From Actinomycetota bacterium (GTDB taxonomy: Bacteria; Actinomycetota; Thermoleophilia; Gaiellales; Gaiellaceae): a DNA stretch of 14,669 nucleotides. Each line of letters opens with the position of its first letter. Positions within the stretch are counted from its first letter, which is position 1. Location of the stretch: NCBI GenBank assembly GCA_013811645.1, contig JACCUU010000195.1, positions 1 through 14,669 on the forward strand. The letters run 5' to 3'. This document shows positions 1-6,060 of the stretch, in pieces. Below the pieces are notes generated by a model. It was given only the letters and a program-made list of their open reading frames with translations. It made no database searches and was not told where the DNA came from. Both the position numbers and the translations under genes were made by a program.

Positions 1-1213
1 GCGCCAGCGCGAGCAGCCCCAGCGGGGCGAGCAACGGCCCGGTCATGAACAGCAGTCCCCAACGGGCGTCTCGCCAGGAAACGGCGATCCAGCCGAGCGC
101 GAGCAGCCCGTACAGGACTGCGGCGCCCTCTGCGACGTTGCCGAGCGGAAAGAGCGGAGCGGCCAGAGCGACTGCAAGCCCTACCCGCGGCAGGCGCCAG
201 GCGGCGAGCGCGGCAACGAGCGTGATGGCGACGACGAGCACGGGCGGCCAGAAGGGGAGCAGCGTCGCCCCCTGTGCGGCGCTCACCGCCGCCAGGCCGA
301 CGGGAGCGAAGCGGCGTCCGAGCTCGCGCGGACCAGTGGCGGGAACCGCAGTCGCCTGTGGACGATTCCGTGCCTGACGAGGAGCGTCCTTGCGAATCGC
401 GCTCCGCAGGTCGGATGCGAGCGCAGACGCACGCGGTCTCCGCTCGGGATTCGGCGCAAGCGCGCCCTCCACCACCGCGACCAGCCGGCGGGGGAGATCG
501 CGACGCTCGGCGATGAGCGGCGGCGCGCCAGCTTCGATCGCGCGCGCGACTTCCTGGAGCGGAACGCCCCAGAACGGGTGTCGTCCCGCAAGCGCCTCCC
601 AGAGCAGGACGCCGACGGCCCAGACGTCGCTCTCCGGCGTCGCTTCGGCGCCCGCAAGCCGCTCCGGAGCGATGTACGCGAGGGTCCCGGGCACGTCTCC
701 GACGGCCGTCAGCGTGTCCGCCCCGTCGAACTGCGCGAGCCCGAAGTCCAGTAGGCGGACGGCGATCTCGTCGCGCTCCTCGAGCAGGAGGTTGGAGGGC
801 TTGACGTCGCGATGGACGATGCCCGTCCGGTGCGCGTGTGCGAGGGCGTCGAGAACCTGGGCTGCGACCTCGACGGCGTCGTCGTCCGAGAGGCCGTCCG
901 TCCGCATCGTCTCGCGCAAGGTTCGTCCGGCCACGTACTCGTAGGCGATGTAGACGTGGCTCGAGTCGTGTCCGACGTCGTAAGCCCGCACGCAGCGTTC
1001 GTGGCGCAATCGCCGCGCCGCCAGGGCTTCACGCTCGGCGCGAGCCGCTGCCTTTCCTTCACGGGGGATGATCTTCAGTGCGACGTCGAGGCCCGTGCGC
1101 TCGTCGCAGGCGAGCCAGACGGAGCCCGAGCCTCCGCTTCCGAGCGGACGTACCGGCCGATAGCGCCCGAGCACGAGCTCATGGGTGGATGGGGCGATCG
1201 CGACGGACGACAC
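1..1213 (-). CDS. membrane-associated Ser/Thr protein kinase (partial, C-terminus off the left edge)
   Basis: Eukaryotic-type (Hanks) protein kinase that would phosphorylate Ser/Thr on protein targets at the membrane. Read from GTG at 1213, the 404 visible codons show, in order: a glycine-rich loop LGSGGSGSVW (about residues 24-33), the ATP lysine in ALKII (about 47), the catalytic loop HRDVKPSN (about 134-141), DFG (about 156-158), PGTLAYIAPE in the activation segment, and the SDVWAVGVLLWE helix. The kinase domain ends near residue 270. After a basic linker come several hydrophobic stretches, for example LLPFWPPVLVVAITLVAALAA and AAVLYGLLALGWIAV, so the C-terminus is probably multi-pass membrane. 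No PASTA repeats are seen, but the end is missing. The GTG start lies 12 residues before the first conserved strand; no strong Shine-Dalgarno sequence precedes it. It is divergent from the gene at 1445. Kinase identity is certain; substrate unknown. Confidence 0.93.
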   Translation of the reverse strand, partial: MSSVAIAPSTHELVLGRYRPVRPLGSGGSGSVWLACDERTGLDVALKIIPREGKAAARAEREALAARRLRHERCVRAYDVGHDSSHVYIAYEYVAGRTLRETMRTDGLSDDDAVEVAAQVLDALAHAHRTGIVHRDVKPSNLLLEERDEIAVRLLDFGLAQFDGADTLTAVGDVPGTLAYIAPERLAGAEATPESDVWAVGVLLWEALAGRHPFWGVPLQEVARAIEAGAPPLIAERRDLPRRLVAVVEGALAPNPERRPRASALASDLRSAIRKDAPRQARNRPQATAVPATGPRELGRRFAPVGLAAVSAAQGATLLPFWPPVLVVAITLVAALAAWRLPRVGLAVALAAPLFPLGNVAEGAAVLYGLLALGWIAVSWRDARWGLLFMTGPLLAPLGLLALA

Positions 1214-1267
1214 GGCTAGCGCCCACTTGGCCGCCGTACGGCGAACTCCTTCGAGCTCCGAGGCAGA

Positions 1268-1352
1268 GGTGAGGCTCAAGGGCCTGGCCCCAGGTTCTGG
1301 AGCCATGCTGAGCCCCATCACCAGATTCCAGGGGTCAGGCCTCAGCCTCACC
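1268..1352. repeat. long imperfect inverted repeat in the kinase/CARDB-protein divergent gap (REP-like)
   Basis: The left arm 1268-1291 begins GGTGAGGCT and ends GCCTGGCCCC. The right arm 1331-1352 begins GGGGTCAGGC and ends AGCCTCACC. The two pair along most of their length with one small bulge, and the interior (CCAGGTTCTGG against CCAGATTCCAGG) is also partly complementary, so the whole 85 bases could fold as one hairpin. It occupies most of the 231-base gap between two divergent genes, where a terminator is not expected. Possible roles are a REP or mobile palindrome, or a regulatory structure. The inverted repeat is visible directly; its function is unknown. Confidence 0.55.
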
Positions 1353-1444
1353 CCCCCGGGTCTCGCACGATTTCCAGCGCTTTGCCCCTTCAGAGCTGCG
1401 CCACTTTCCGACCAGACATCTAGAGTGGCGGCGGGGCAGATGGC

Positions 1445-2599
1445 GTGACGACCCGCGACGACGACATCCTCGACTTCGACTTCTTCGGCGAGGAGGAGCC
1501 GCCGTCGTGGGAGGAGCCGCCCGACTCGGGGTCCGGCCCGCCGCGCGATCGTCCCCCGCGAGGACGGCGCCCGCGCTTTCGCTCGTCCGGCAACCTGACT
1601 CCACTGCTCCGGCTGGTAGGGCTGATCGCTCTGGCGATCCTCATCGTGGTCCTGCTCGCCGTGTGGGTCGAGGGGTGTGCCAGCGACCGGAAGTCCGAGC
1701 GCTACCGCGACTACACCACCGACATAGGCGCGATCGGGAATGCCTCTGCGCGCCTCGGCCAGCAGCTCGCCACCACCCTGACGACCCCGGGGCTGAAGCT
1801 GGAGGATCTCGACGCCAAGCTGGGCGGGTTCGTGCAGACGGCGGAAAGTCAGACGCAGGCCGCGGAGGATCTCGGATCGCCAGGCCCGCTGCACGATGCC
1901 CACGAAGGCGCGATCGAAGCTCTCCAGTACCGAGTCAACGGCCTCAGCGGCCTCCAGACCGCGTTCCAGGAGACTGCCGGTGTAACGGACGCCACCGTCG
2001 CCGGCCAGGAGCTCTCGGCCCAGACCCGGCGTTTGCTCGCAAGCGACGTCGTCTGGGAGGATTCGTTCCGGGCGCGGGCCCAGGAGGTCTTCGAGTCCGA
2101 GGAGATCGAGGCGATCGAGGCTCCCACGTCCGTGTTCGTTCCGGCTGACGAGGTGACCACTCCCGGTGCCCTGGCCGCCATCTGGCAGCGCATCCAGGGC
2201 GCGTCGACCGGCGGCACGCCGTCGGGGCTGCACGGAAGCGGAATCTCGTACGTCAAAGCACTCCCGAGCGGCCAGCTGCTCTCGACGACCACCGAAGCGA
2301 CGATCCTCGTCACCGACGAGCTTGCATTCGAAGTCGGGGTCGAGGACACCGGGGACAGTCAGGAGGTCCGGCTCACGGTCACCCTGACGATCCCCAAGCA
2401 ACCCGACCCGATCGTCCAGACGAAGACGATTCCGCTCATCGATCCGGGCGAGACGAAGGCGGTGACGTTCCGGATCGGAACGCTCGTGCCGTTCGGCGAG
2501 CAGATCTCGGTCAAGGTCGACGTCGACCCCGTGCAGGGCGAGACGAACACGGCGAACAACACGGCCGAGTACCCGGTCATCTTCTCGCTTCAGCTTTGA
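1445..2599 (+). CDS. single-pass membrane protein with CARDB-like extracellular C-terminal domain
   Basis: 384 residues, not assigned to a named family. The N-terminal ~50 residues are acidic then proline/arginine-rich (DDILDFDFFGEEEPPSWEEP, then RDRPPRGRRPRFR), suited to a disordered cytoplasmic tail. One membrane helix follows (about residues 53-76, LLRLVGLIALAILIVVLLAVW). The rest should be outside the membrane: a probably helical region (about 80-220), then a beta-rich C-terminus (about 285-384) with conserved-type elements such as IDPGETKAVTF and NTANNTAEYPV, typical of CARDB/Ig-like adhesion folds. Start GTG at 1445 is chosen because the nearby ATG at 1440 runs into a stop after two codons. 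The TGA stop overlaps the TTG start of the next gene, so the two are probably co-translated. The kinase gene next door suggests, but does not show, a shared envelope role. Confidence 0.8.
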   Translation: MTTRDDDILDFDFFGEEEPPSWEEPPDSGSGPPRDRPPRGRRPRFRSSGNLTPLLRLVGLIALAILIVVLLAVWVEGCASDRKSERYRDYTTDIGAIGNASARLGQQLATTLTTPGLKLEDLDAKLGGFVQTAESQTQAAEDLGSPGPLHDAHEGAIEALQYRVNGLSGLQTAFQETAGVTDATVAGQELSAQTRRLLASDVVWEDSFRARAQEVFESEEIEAIEAPTSVFVPADEVTTPGALAAIWQRIQGASTGGTPSGLHGSGISYVKALPSGQLLSTTTEATILVTDELAFEVGVEDTGDSQEVRLTVTLTIPKQPDPIVQTKTIPLIDPGETKAVTFRIGTLVPFGEQISVKVDVDPVQGETNTANNTAEYPVIFSLQL

Positions 2600-3066
2600 C
2601 GGTCTCTCTTGCGGTAGCGGCCGCGGCCGCTGTGACGGCGGTGCTCGCGCTCGTCGTCGGGCTCGTGCTGTGGCGGCGACTTGCCCGAATCGAGACCGGC
2701 CAGGCGGTGATCCTCGGCAGCGGACGTGGCGATCTCCTCGACTTCGTCGTGTCCCTGCAGACGCGAATCGACGACTTGCATCGTGCCGTCGACGAGGTTG
2801 CGACCGGCCTCTCGCGCGTCGACCGGCGGGTCGACGGCTCGGTGACGAACACAGCGGTCGTCCGCTTCGACGCCTACGAGGGCACAGGCGGTCAGCAGTC
2901 CGCCTCTGTGGCCCTTCTCGATGCGACCCGCACGGGCACGATCGTCACAGCCATCCAGGGACGCGACTACGCGCGGATCTACGTCAAGGACCTCGATCGC
3001 GGACGATCCTCGGTCGCGCTCTCACCCGAGGAGCAAGAAGCGGTCGAGCGCGCGATGTCCAGGTAG
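2596..3066 (+). CDS. DUF4446 family small membrane protein
   Basis: 156 residues. An N-terminal membrane helix (about residues 3-25, VSLAVAAAAAVTAVLALVVGLVLW) is followed by a short amphipathic, probably coiled-coil stretch (DLLDFVVSLQTRIDDLHRAVDEV) and a compact C-terminal domain with the pattern VVRFDAYEGTGGQQSASVALLD, then YARIYVKDL and LSPEEQEAVERAM. The NxxVVRFDAYEGxGGxQSFSxALLD-type block is what identifies DUF4446, a family of unknown function in Actinomycetota and Bacillota. The start is TTG at 2596, overlapping the TGA of the upstream gene by four bases, which implies translational coupling; no independent Shine-Dalgarno sequence is evident. The stop TAG at 3064-3066 runs into a strong hairpin. 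Confidence 0.85.
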   Translation: MTVSLAVAAAAAVTAVLALVVGLVLWRRLARIETGQAVILGSGRGDLLDFVVSLQTRIDDLHRAVDEVATGLSRVDRRVDGSVTNTAVVRFDAYEGTGGQQSASVALLDATRTGTIVTAIQGRDYARIYVKDLDRGRSSVALSPEEQEAVERAMSR

Positions 3067-3088
3067 GGGCGAGGCGAGCCTCGCCCCT
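3065..3088. terminator. perfect hairpin between convergent genes, probable bidirectional terminator
   Basis: AGGGGCGAGGC at 3065-3075 and its exact complement GCCTCGCCCCT at 3078-3088 are separated by two bases, an 11-bp stem (in practice about 9 bp with a 6-base loop). It begins inside the stop codon of the DUF4446 gene and ends six bases before the stop codon of the HNH gene on the other strand. There is no clear T-run, which is common for terminators in high-GC actinobacteria. Position and symmetry suit termination in both directions. Confidence 0.75.
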
Positions 3089-3093
3089 GCGGG

Positions 3094-3609
3094 CTAGGCC
3101 GCGGCGGCCCCGACGCCTGGCAAGTATGTGCGCCAGACTTCCGGGATCGACTCCGTCGTCAGGCGGATGAACAGCACCGGGGTCGGCGGTCGGGGAGTGG
3201 TACGAAGCGTCATGCTCGTCTCCTCGAGCAGGCGGTCGCCCTTGCTGTGATTGCACGGGGCGCACGAGGCCACGACGTTCTCCCACACCGACGTGCCGCC
3301 GCGCGACCGTGGCACGACATGGTCGAGCGTGAGCCGATTCGAGCCCGATCCGCAGTACGCGCACTGCCAACCGTCGCGTGCGAAGAGGACGCGCCGCGAG
3401 ATGCGTCGGGTCACTCCGCGAGGGACCCGGACGTATGTCTTCAGCCGAATCACGTTCGGCCGGGCGAAGTTCGTCGTTGCTGAACGAAGCGGGCGATCAT
3501 GACTCTCCAGGACCTCCGCCTTGCCCTTCCACACGAGAACGTGCGCACGGCGGAGCGAGCAGACATTCAAGGGCTCGTAGCTTGCGTTGAGGACGAGTAC
3601 CCGTTCCAC
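3094..3609 (-). CDS. HNH endonuclease family protein
   Basis: 171 residues. The N-terminus RVLVLNASYEPLNVCSLRRA is characteristic of the widespread small HNH family found as a single chromosomal gene in actinobacteria and cyanobacteria. The HNH zinc-finger core is intact: C83-x2-C86, D96-H97 in LTLDHVVPRSRGG, N111 in VWENVV, C116-x2-C119, then N120-H121-S-K-G-D. The paired cysteines would bind structural zinc, and the His/Asn residues the catalytic metal. The start is GTG at 3609: it gives the conserved N-terminus, and no ATG, GTG or TTG lies in frame in the 30 bases upstream. An AGGAGG (minus strand, 3640-3635) sits 25 bases upstream, too far for normal spacing. Family members are usually not part of restriction systems and their role is unknown. 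No methyltransferase or phage gene is nearby. Confidence 0.9.
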   Translation of the reverse strand: MERVLVLNASYEPLNVCSLRRAHVLVWKGKAEVLESHDRPLRSATTNFARPNVIRLKTYVRVPRGVTRRISRRVLFARDGWQCAYCGSGSNRLTLDHVVPRSRGGTSVWENVVASCAPCNHSKGDRLLEETSMTLRTTPRPPTPVLFIRLTTESIPEVWRTYLPGVGAAAA

Positions 3610-3669
3610 CGCGCGCGCAGCGTAGCAGCCGTTTCCTCCTGCTCTAGCGCGATTCCGAGCTGATCATGC

Positions 3670-3695
3670 GCATATCGTGCAACATTAGTGCATAA
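3670..3695 (+). promoter_or_regulatory. candidate ArgR operator upstream of argC (paired GCATAW motifs)
   Basis: GCATAT at 3670-3675 and GCATAA at 3690-3695 are exactly 20 bases apart, in an AT-rich island within very GC-rich DNA and ending 8 bases before the argC start. The same pair with the same spacing lies upstream of argR (7875-7900). ArgR in other bacteria binds paired AT-rich boxes with close to two helical turns between centres. The motif is seen directly; assignment to ArgR is inferred from position, spacing and the argR gene in the cluster. Confidence 0.6.
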
Positions 3696-3696
3696 T
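3691..3696 (+). promoter_or_regulatory. candidate -10 element of argC with leaderless start
   Basis: CATAAT lies seven bases before the argC ATG at 3704, the spacing expected when transcription starts at or next to the start codon. No Shine-Dalgarno sequence is present in AATCCTC between them, which fits a leaderless mRNA, common in actinobacteria. No convincing -35 was found. The hexamer overlaps the second GCATA motif, so a repressor bound there would cover the promoter. Confidence 0.45.
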
Positions 3697-3703
3697 AATC
3701 CTC

Positions 3704-4696
3704 ATGGCGACCGCAGCCATCGTCGGTACCTCGGGCTACACGGGCCAGGAAACGCTGGACCGCGTACTCGCCCATCCGGGCCTTGAGCTCTATGCGCTCG
3801 GCTCGGACACGCTCGCCGGGCAATCCGCGGACTCGCTCGACCCGAGGCTCGGCCGCAACGGGTGGCGCCGAATCCCGCGCTTCATCACGAACGACGCAGC
3901 GCTGTCGTGTGGCGCCGACGTCGTCTTTCTCTGCCTCGACCACGAGAAAGCCGCGCCGATCGCCCCTCCCACTCGTGGCGTCGTGGTCGATCTCTCCGGA
4001 GCGCACCGCTTCCGAGATTCGCACGTCTACGAGTCGTGGTACGGGTTCGAGCATCCGGCCTCCGCGTCCCTTTCGTCTTGGTCGTACGGCCTTCCGGAGG
4101 TTGTCCCGCCCACGGAACGGCTCGTCGCCAATCCCGGGTGCTACGCGACGGCTGCGCTCCTCGCCCTTGCCCCGATCCGAGACCTGATCGAGCACGATGC
4201 CGTCTTCGTCGACGCCATGTCCGGAATGACTGGAGCGGGCCGCTCACCGAAGTCGACTTCGCATGCGGGAGCGGTTCTGGAGAACGTCGTCCCGTACGAC
4301 GTTGGCACGCATCGCCACGCCCCGGAGATCGCCTCGGTTCTCGGCTTCCCGGTGGCGTTCGTGCCGCATCTCCTTCCGGTCCGGCGCGGGCTGATCGCCA
4401 CCTGTTACGTGCGCTCTCGTGGCGTCGATCTCCGTGCCGCTCTCGCGGAGCACTACGCGGACAGCCACGTGGTCGCGGTGCTCGCGCCGGGGCTCGTCCC
4501 CGAGCTTGCGCGCGTCCAGCACACGGACGGCGCGGAGGTCGGCGTCTTCGAGGATCGATCGACCGGTGGAACGATCGTCATTTGCGCGCTCGACAATCTC
4601 GGCAAAGGCGCCGCAGGACAGGCGGTTCAGAACGTCAATCTTCTCTTCGGCTTCGAGGAGACCATGGGCCTCAGGCTCTCCGGGGTGCTCGTCTAG
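3704..4696 (+). CDS. argC: N-acetyl-gamma-glutamyl-phosphate reductase
   Basis: Catalyses NADPH-dependent reduction of N-acetylglutamyl-5-phosphate to N-acetylglutamate semialdehyde, the third step of arginine biosynthesis, in the cytoplasm. 330 residues, close to the usual ~340. The N-terminal Rossmann motif GTSGYTG (8-14) binds NADP. The catalytic cysteine is C146 in NPGCYAT. HRHAPEI (203-209) supplies the conserved catalytic-domain histidines, and DNLGKGAAGQAVQN near the C-terminus is the family signature. ATG at 3704 is the natural start; no Shine-Dalgarno sequence precedes it and a -10-like hexamer is seven bases upstream. First gene of the arg cluster. Its TAG stop shares its TA with the end of the palindromic element at 4694-4858; without that element the stop would be TAA overlapping the argJ ATG. 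Confidence 0.97.
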   Translation: MATAAIVGTSGYTGQETLDRVLAHPGLELYALGSDTLAGQSADSLDPRLGRNGWRRIPRFITNDAALSCGADVVFLCLDHEKAAPIAPPTRGVVVDLSGAHRFRDSHVYESWYGFEHPASASLSSWSYGLPEVVPPTERLVANPGCYATAALLALAPIRDLIEHDAVFVDAMSGMTGAGRSPKSTSHAGAVLENVVPYDVGTHRHAPEIASVLGFPVAFVPHLLPVRRGLIATCYVRSRGVDLRAALAEHYADSHVVAVLAPGLVPELARVQHTDGAEVGVFEDRSTGGTIVICALDNLGKGAAGQAVQNVNLLFGFEETMGLRLSGVLV

Positions 4697-4858
4697 TGCG
4701 CCGTCTCGGAAGTCGTTGATGATCCTGGCGCGCGAAAAGCACGTCCGGCAAGGACGCAGGGAGGGCCAATATGCAGGCATATTGGCCCGAATGAGGACGC
4801 GGCCGGGCGCCGCTTTGCAGCCGCCCGGGTCGCAAGCTACTTCCGGGACGGCGCACTA
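4694..4858. mobile_element. MITE-like 165-bp palindromic element inserted between argC and argJ
   Basis: The ends are an inverted repeat: 4694-4713 begins TAGTGCGCCGTC and matches the complement of 4839-4858 at 19 of 20 bases. The two halves remain alignable along most of their length and meet in a perfect central palindrome at 4763-4788, so the whole element can fold as one imperfect hairpin. TA dinucleotides at both ends look like a TA target duplication, as made by IS630/Tc1-type transposases. Removing the element and one TA leaves GTC TAATG, fusing the argC stop and argJ start in the usual coupled form. No transposase is encoded, so movement would need one in trans. The palindrome is seen directly; the insertion history is inferred. 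Alternatives are a REP-type element or an operon-internal regulatory hairpin. Confidence 0.65.
4763..4788. promoter_or_regulatory. perfect 26-base palindrome with ARG-box-like core
   Basis: GGGCCAATATGC (4763-4774), a two-base spacer AG, and GCATATTGGCCC (4777-4788) are exact complements. The inner 18 bases have the arm-2-arm geometry of ARG boxes and contain GCATAT, the motif also found before argC and argR. It is the centre of the larger palindromic element. It may be an ArgR site, the tip of a transcript hairpin that lowers argJ expression, or only the core of the mobile element; sequence alone does not decide. Confidence 0.4.
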
Positions 4859-6022
4859 ATGTCGGTCACCGCCGCCAGGGGCTTCGTTGCGAACGGGGTA
4901 CGGGCGGGAATCCGGCGCTCCGGGCTCGACCTTGCGCTCGTTCGCTCGCTGCCGGCTGCGGTGGGCGGCGCGGTGTGGACGACGAATCGGGTGCAGGCCG
5001 CTCCTGTCACGGTCTCCCGTCGGCATCTCGAGGTCGCGGAGCCACAGGCTGTCGTCGTCAACTCCGGGGTTGCCAATGCGGCTACGGGCGAGCGCGGGAT
5101 CTCGGACGCGAACGACACTGCCCTCGAGGTCGCGGCTGCGCTCGGCATTCGCGCCGAAGAGGTGATCGTCCTGTCCACGGGGGTCATCGGGGTTCCGCTG
5201 CCGCTGGACAAGGTGCGATGCGGCGTGCGCGAGGCCGCGAAGTCCCTGGGCGCAGACGGATCGAGCGCCGCCGCGGAGGCGATCTTGACCACCGACCGAG
5301 GTTCCAAGCAGAGCTCGGTCGTAGGAGCCGGGTTCACAGTCGGAGGCATGGCGAAGGGCGCGGGGATGATCCATCCCCGGCTCGCCACCATGCTGGCTGT
5401 CGTCACGACCGACTTTCCTCTGGAACCGGGTGAGGCTGGCCCGCTCCTGCGTACGGCTGCGGACGCGACGTTCAACTGCATCTCGGTGGACGGGGAGTGC
5501 TCGACGAACGACGCCGTCGTGCTGCTGGCGAACGGAGCGAGTGAGCTATCGAGAGACTCGGCGGCGGACGAGGCATTTGCAGCCGCGCTCCACGGCGTCT
5601 GCGCCGATCTCGCGCGCCAGATAGTGGCCGACGGCGAGGGTTCGACGGTGTTGCTCGAGATCACCGTCTCGGGTGCCGTGTCGGACGACGAGGCCACTGC
5701 CGTCGCCCGCAGGATCGCAACCTCGCCGCTCGTCAAGACGGCGGCTTTCGGACATGACCCCAACTGGGGACGTGTGCTCGCCGCGGCGGGTTCCGCTCCC
5801 TGGAACGGTGGCTTCGCCCGGCTCCAGCCCGAGCTGCTGTCGGTCGCCTTCGACGGAACGCGGGTGTTCGAGCGAGGCGCGCCGACGGGGCTCTCGCCCG
5901 AGCTCACGGGCGCCGCCGTCTCCATCGACCTCGACCTCGGGCTCGGAGCCGGCTCCGCTGCGTACCTCGCCTCCGATCTGACCTACGACTACGTCCGGCT
6001 GAACGCGGAGTACACGACGTGA
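4859..6022 (+). CDS. argJ: bifunctional glutamate/ornithine N-acetyltransferase
   Basis: Transfers the acetyl group from N-acetylornithine to glutamate, releasing ornithine and regenerating N-acetylglutamate; many family members can also use acetyl-CoA. 387 residues, normal for the family. It is made as a precursor that cuts itself before a threonine: the site is Ala176-Thr177 in RLATMLAVVTTD, giving alpha and beta chains with Thr177 as nucleophile. Other family marks are VVNSGVANAATG (here in place of NSGNANACTG), FNCISVDGECSTND, and HDPNWGRVLAAAG. ATG at 4859 touches the palindromic element, leaving no Shine-Dalgarno sequence of the original operon. Because of the element, argJ is no longer directly coupled to argC. 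ArgJ makes a separate deacetylase (ArgE) unnecessary, and none is seen here. Whether it is mono- or bifunctional cannot be read from the sequence with certainty. Confidence 0.96.
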   Translation: MSVTAARGFVANGVRAGIRRSGLDLALVRSLPAAVGGAVWTTNRVQAAPVTVSRRHLEVAEPQAVVVNSGVANAATGERGISDANDTALEVAAALGIRAEEVIVLSTGVIGVPLPLDKVRCGVREAAKSLGADGSSAAAEAILTTDRGSKQSSVVGAGFTVGGMAKGAGMIHPRLATMLAVVTTDFPLEPGEAGPLLRTAADATFNCISVDGECSTNDAVVLLANGASELSRDSAADEAFAAALHGVCADLARQIVADGEGSTVLLEITVSGAVSDDEATAVARRIATSPLVKTAAFGHDPNWGRVLAAAGSAPWNGGFARLQPELLSVAFDGTRVFERGAPTGLSPELTGAAVSIDLDLGLGAGSAAYLASDLTYDYVRLNAEYTT

Positions 6023-6038
6023 ATGCACCCCTCCACCC

Positions 6039-6060
6039 TCACGGGCCGGCCGGCCCGTGA
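6039..6060. promoter_or_regulatory. perfect 22-base palindrome covering the argB start codon
   Basis: The palindrome reads TCACGGGCCGG from 6039 and continues as its exact complement to 6060, with no spacer. It contains the GTG start of argB (6057-6059) and fills the place where a Shine-Dalgarno sequence should be. In RNA it would form a very GC-rich hairpin hiding the start codon unless opened by ribosomes finishing argJ. In DNA it could be a protein site. The symmetry is certain; the regulatory role is inferred. Confidence 0.55.

Noticed and set aside
390..1219. Long plus-strand open frames (for example 390-944, 812-1219) opposite the kinase
   Set aside because: They are antisense shadows of a clear kinase reading frame with all Hanks motifs; their translations are Arg/Ser/Ala-rich and show no family signature.
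1398..1426. TAGAGT at 1421-1426 as a -10 for the CARDB protein gene
   Set aside because: No -35-like sequence at the correct distance; a single hexamer is not enough.
3094..3609. HNH protein as part of a restriction or phage-defence system
   Set aside because: No methyltransferase, helicase or other defence gene nearby; this small HNH family is usually a solitary chromosomal gene.
4803..4828. CCGGGCG/CGCCCGG hairpin as a separate argC terminator
   Set aside because: It lies inside the right half of the larger palindromic element and is better explained as part of it.
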